Assembly: GCA_030683105.1 (NCBI GenBank)
Contig: JAUXMZ010000030.1
Coordinates: forward strand, 22,910 to 86,909
Direction of reading: 5' to 3'
DNA: 64,000 nucleotides
Origin: Burkholderiales bacterium
GTDB lineage: Bacteria; Pseudomonadota; Gammaproteobacteria; Burkholderiales; SG8-41
The notes beneath the pieces are model-generated. The model did not search any database, was not told where the DNA came from, and saw only the letters and a program-made list of their open reading frames with translations. Shown here piece after piece: positions 63,216 through 64,000 of the stretch. Position 1 is the first letter of the stretch. Each line of letters begins with the position of its first letter. The translations under genes were made by a program, and so were the position numbers.

Positions 63216-64000
63216 ATGAAATTCATTGACGAAGCCGTCATCGAAGTCCACGCCGGCAAGGGCGGCGATGGCGTCGCCGGTTTCAGGCGCGAAAAGTTCG
63301 TGCCGCGCGGCGGCCCGGACGGCGGCGACGGCGGTCGTGGCGGCAGCATCTTCGCCATCGCCGACCGCAACATCAACACGCTGATCGATTACCGCTATGC
63401 GCGCATACACCGCGCCAGAAACGGGGAAAAGGGACGCGGCTCCGACTGCTACGGCAAATCCGCAGAGGACATCGTGCTGCGCATGCCGGTGGGCACGGTG
63501 ATAAGCGATCTTGAGACCGGCGAGGTTTTTGCGGACCTCGACCAGAACGGCCAGCAGGTGCAGCTTGCCAGGGGCGGCAAGGGCGGCCTGGGCAATCTGC
63601 ATTTCAAATCCAGCACCAACCGCGCCCCGCGCCAGTTCACGCTCGGCGAACTCGGCGAGGACCGCAAGCTGAAGCTCGAACTCAAAGTGCTCGCCGATGT
63701 CGGGCTGCTGGGCATGCCCAACGCGGGGAAATCGACGCTCATCCGCGCCATCTCCGCCGCGCGGCCCAAAGTCGCCGACTATCCTTTCACCACTCTGCAG
63801 CCCAATCTCGGCATGGTGCGTGTCGACGTCAACCGCAGTTTTGTCGTCGCCGACATTCCAGGGCTGATCGAGGGCGCGGCGGAAGGCGCCGGCCTGGGCC
63901 ACCAGTTCCTGCGGCACCTCATGCGCAACCGGCTGCTGCTGCATCTTGTCGACATTGCACCGCTGGACGAGAGCATCAAACCGGCACGGGAAGCGAAAGC
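63216..64000 (+). CDS. obgE: GTPase ObgE/CgtA (cut by window end)
   Basis: Only the first 261 codons are in the window. It starts [20 protein letters not shown], with the glycine-rich Obg fold ([19 protein letters not shown]). The G domain's G1, GMPNAGKST, lies near residue 168, and [20 protein letters not shown] is G3. Obg acts in large ribosomal subunit assembly and stress control. The gene follows rpmA, as usual. The C-terminus is beyond the window. Confidence 0.96.
   Translation, partial: MKFIDEAVIEVHAGKGGDGVAGFRREKFVPRGGPDGGDGGRGGSIFAIADRNINTLIDYRYARIHRARNGEKGRGSDCYGKSAEDIVLRMPVGTVISDLETGEVFADLDQNGQQVQLARGGKGGLGNLHFKSSTNRAPRQFTLGELGEDRKLKLELKVLADVGLLGMPNAGKSTLIRAISAARPKVADYPFTTLQPNLGMVRVDVNRSFVVADIPGLIEGAAEGAGLGHQFLRHLMRNRLLLHLVDIAPLDESIKPAREAK

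Overview
The window looks like a stretch of chromosome from a GC-rich betaproteobacterium (Burkholderiales/Nitrosomonadales type). Supporting signs are the tRNA-Pro / ispB / rplU-rpmA-obgE block, a pilSR pair next to ampD, a PhaM-type polyhydroxyalkanoate granule protein, a histone H1-like lysine/alanine-rich protein, and three full-length periplasmic binding proteins of the Bug/TctC family with no membrane partners nearby. No phage, plasmid or complete insertion sequence is present.

Most notable are three genes, each interrupted by a single in-frame TGA exactly where the family has its catalytic redox cysteine: an OsmC-like protein (1422-1988, Sec85), an AhpD/carboxymuconolactone-decarboxylase-like protein (3877-4503 minus, CxxU at residues 79-82) and a peroxiredoxin-like protein (14686-15162, UxxC at residues 45-48). 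The first two have a hairpin with a G-starting loop 20-21 nt past the UGA, as expected of a bacterial SECIS element; the third has weaker candidates. I infer three selenocysteine-containing peroxide or thiol enzymes within 14 kb. No selA, selB, selC or selD is in the window.

Layout. 0-16 kb is accessory and redox: MFS carrier, the three Sec genes, Bug proteins and one internally deleted Bug remnant, a diguanylate cyclase, a metallopeptidase-like lipoprotein, a bicupin, a DUF3300 protein, a cyclase-like protein, a GST, a BNR-repeat protein and a ThiS/MoaD-like protein. 16.8-19 kb holds EI24, LrgB and LrgA genes and a 268-bp nested inverted-repeat element. 19-30 kb is housekeeping: pgi, orn, Ste24-like protease, cytochrome c, pterin dehydratase, rsgA, a CobD-like protein, greB, patatin and NUDIX. 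30-36.9 kb is carbon metabolism: SDR, fumC, maeB, prolyl aminopeptidase and an FAH-family hydrolase. 36.9-38.1 kb is a decaying, lower-GC island with a frameshifted DUF5677 gene and nested repeats. 38-47 kb mixes an ACT protein, a TauD dioxygenase, PhaM, a lytic transglycosylase, an EF-G paralogue, a HAD phosphatase and threonine aldolase. 47-50.7 kb is a phnDCEE transporter. 51-57 kb has small stress-type proteins and nrdAB. 57-64 kb is ampD, pilR, pilS, tRNA-Pro, ispB, rplU, rpmA and a partial obgE.

Regulation visible in sequence: paired NrdR-box-like palindromes 31 bp apart lie upstream of nrdA, and a second pair with the same spacing lies upstream of the lytic transglycosylase gene. A strong sigma70-type promoter precedes rplU. 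Several intergenic regions carry 7-bp or 9-bp short tandem repeats, and a 28-bp palindromic insert recurs three times in the 9-bp repeats.
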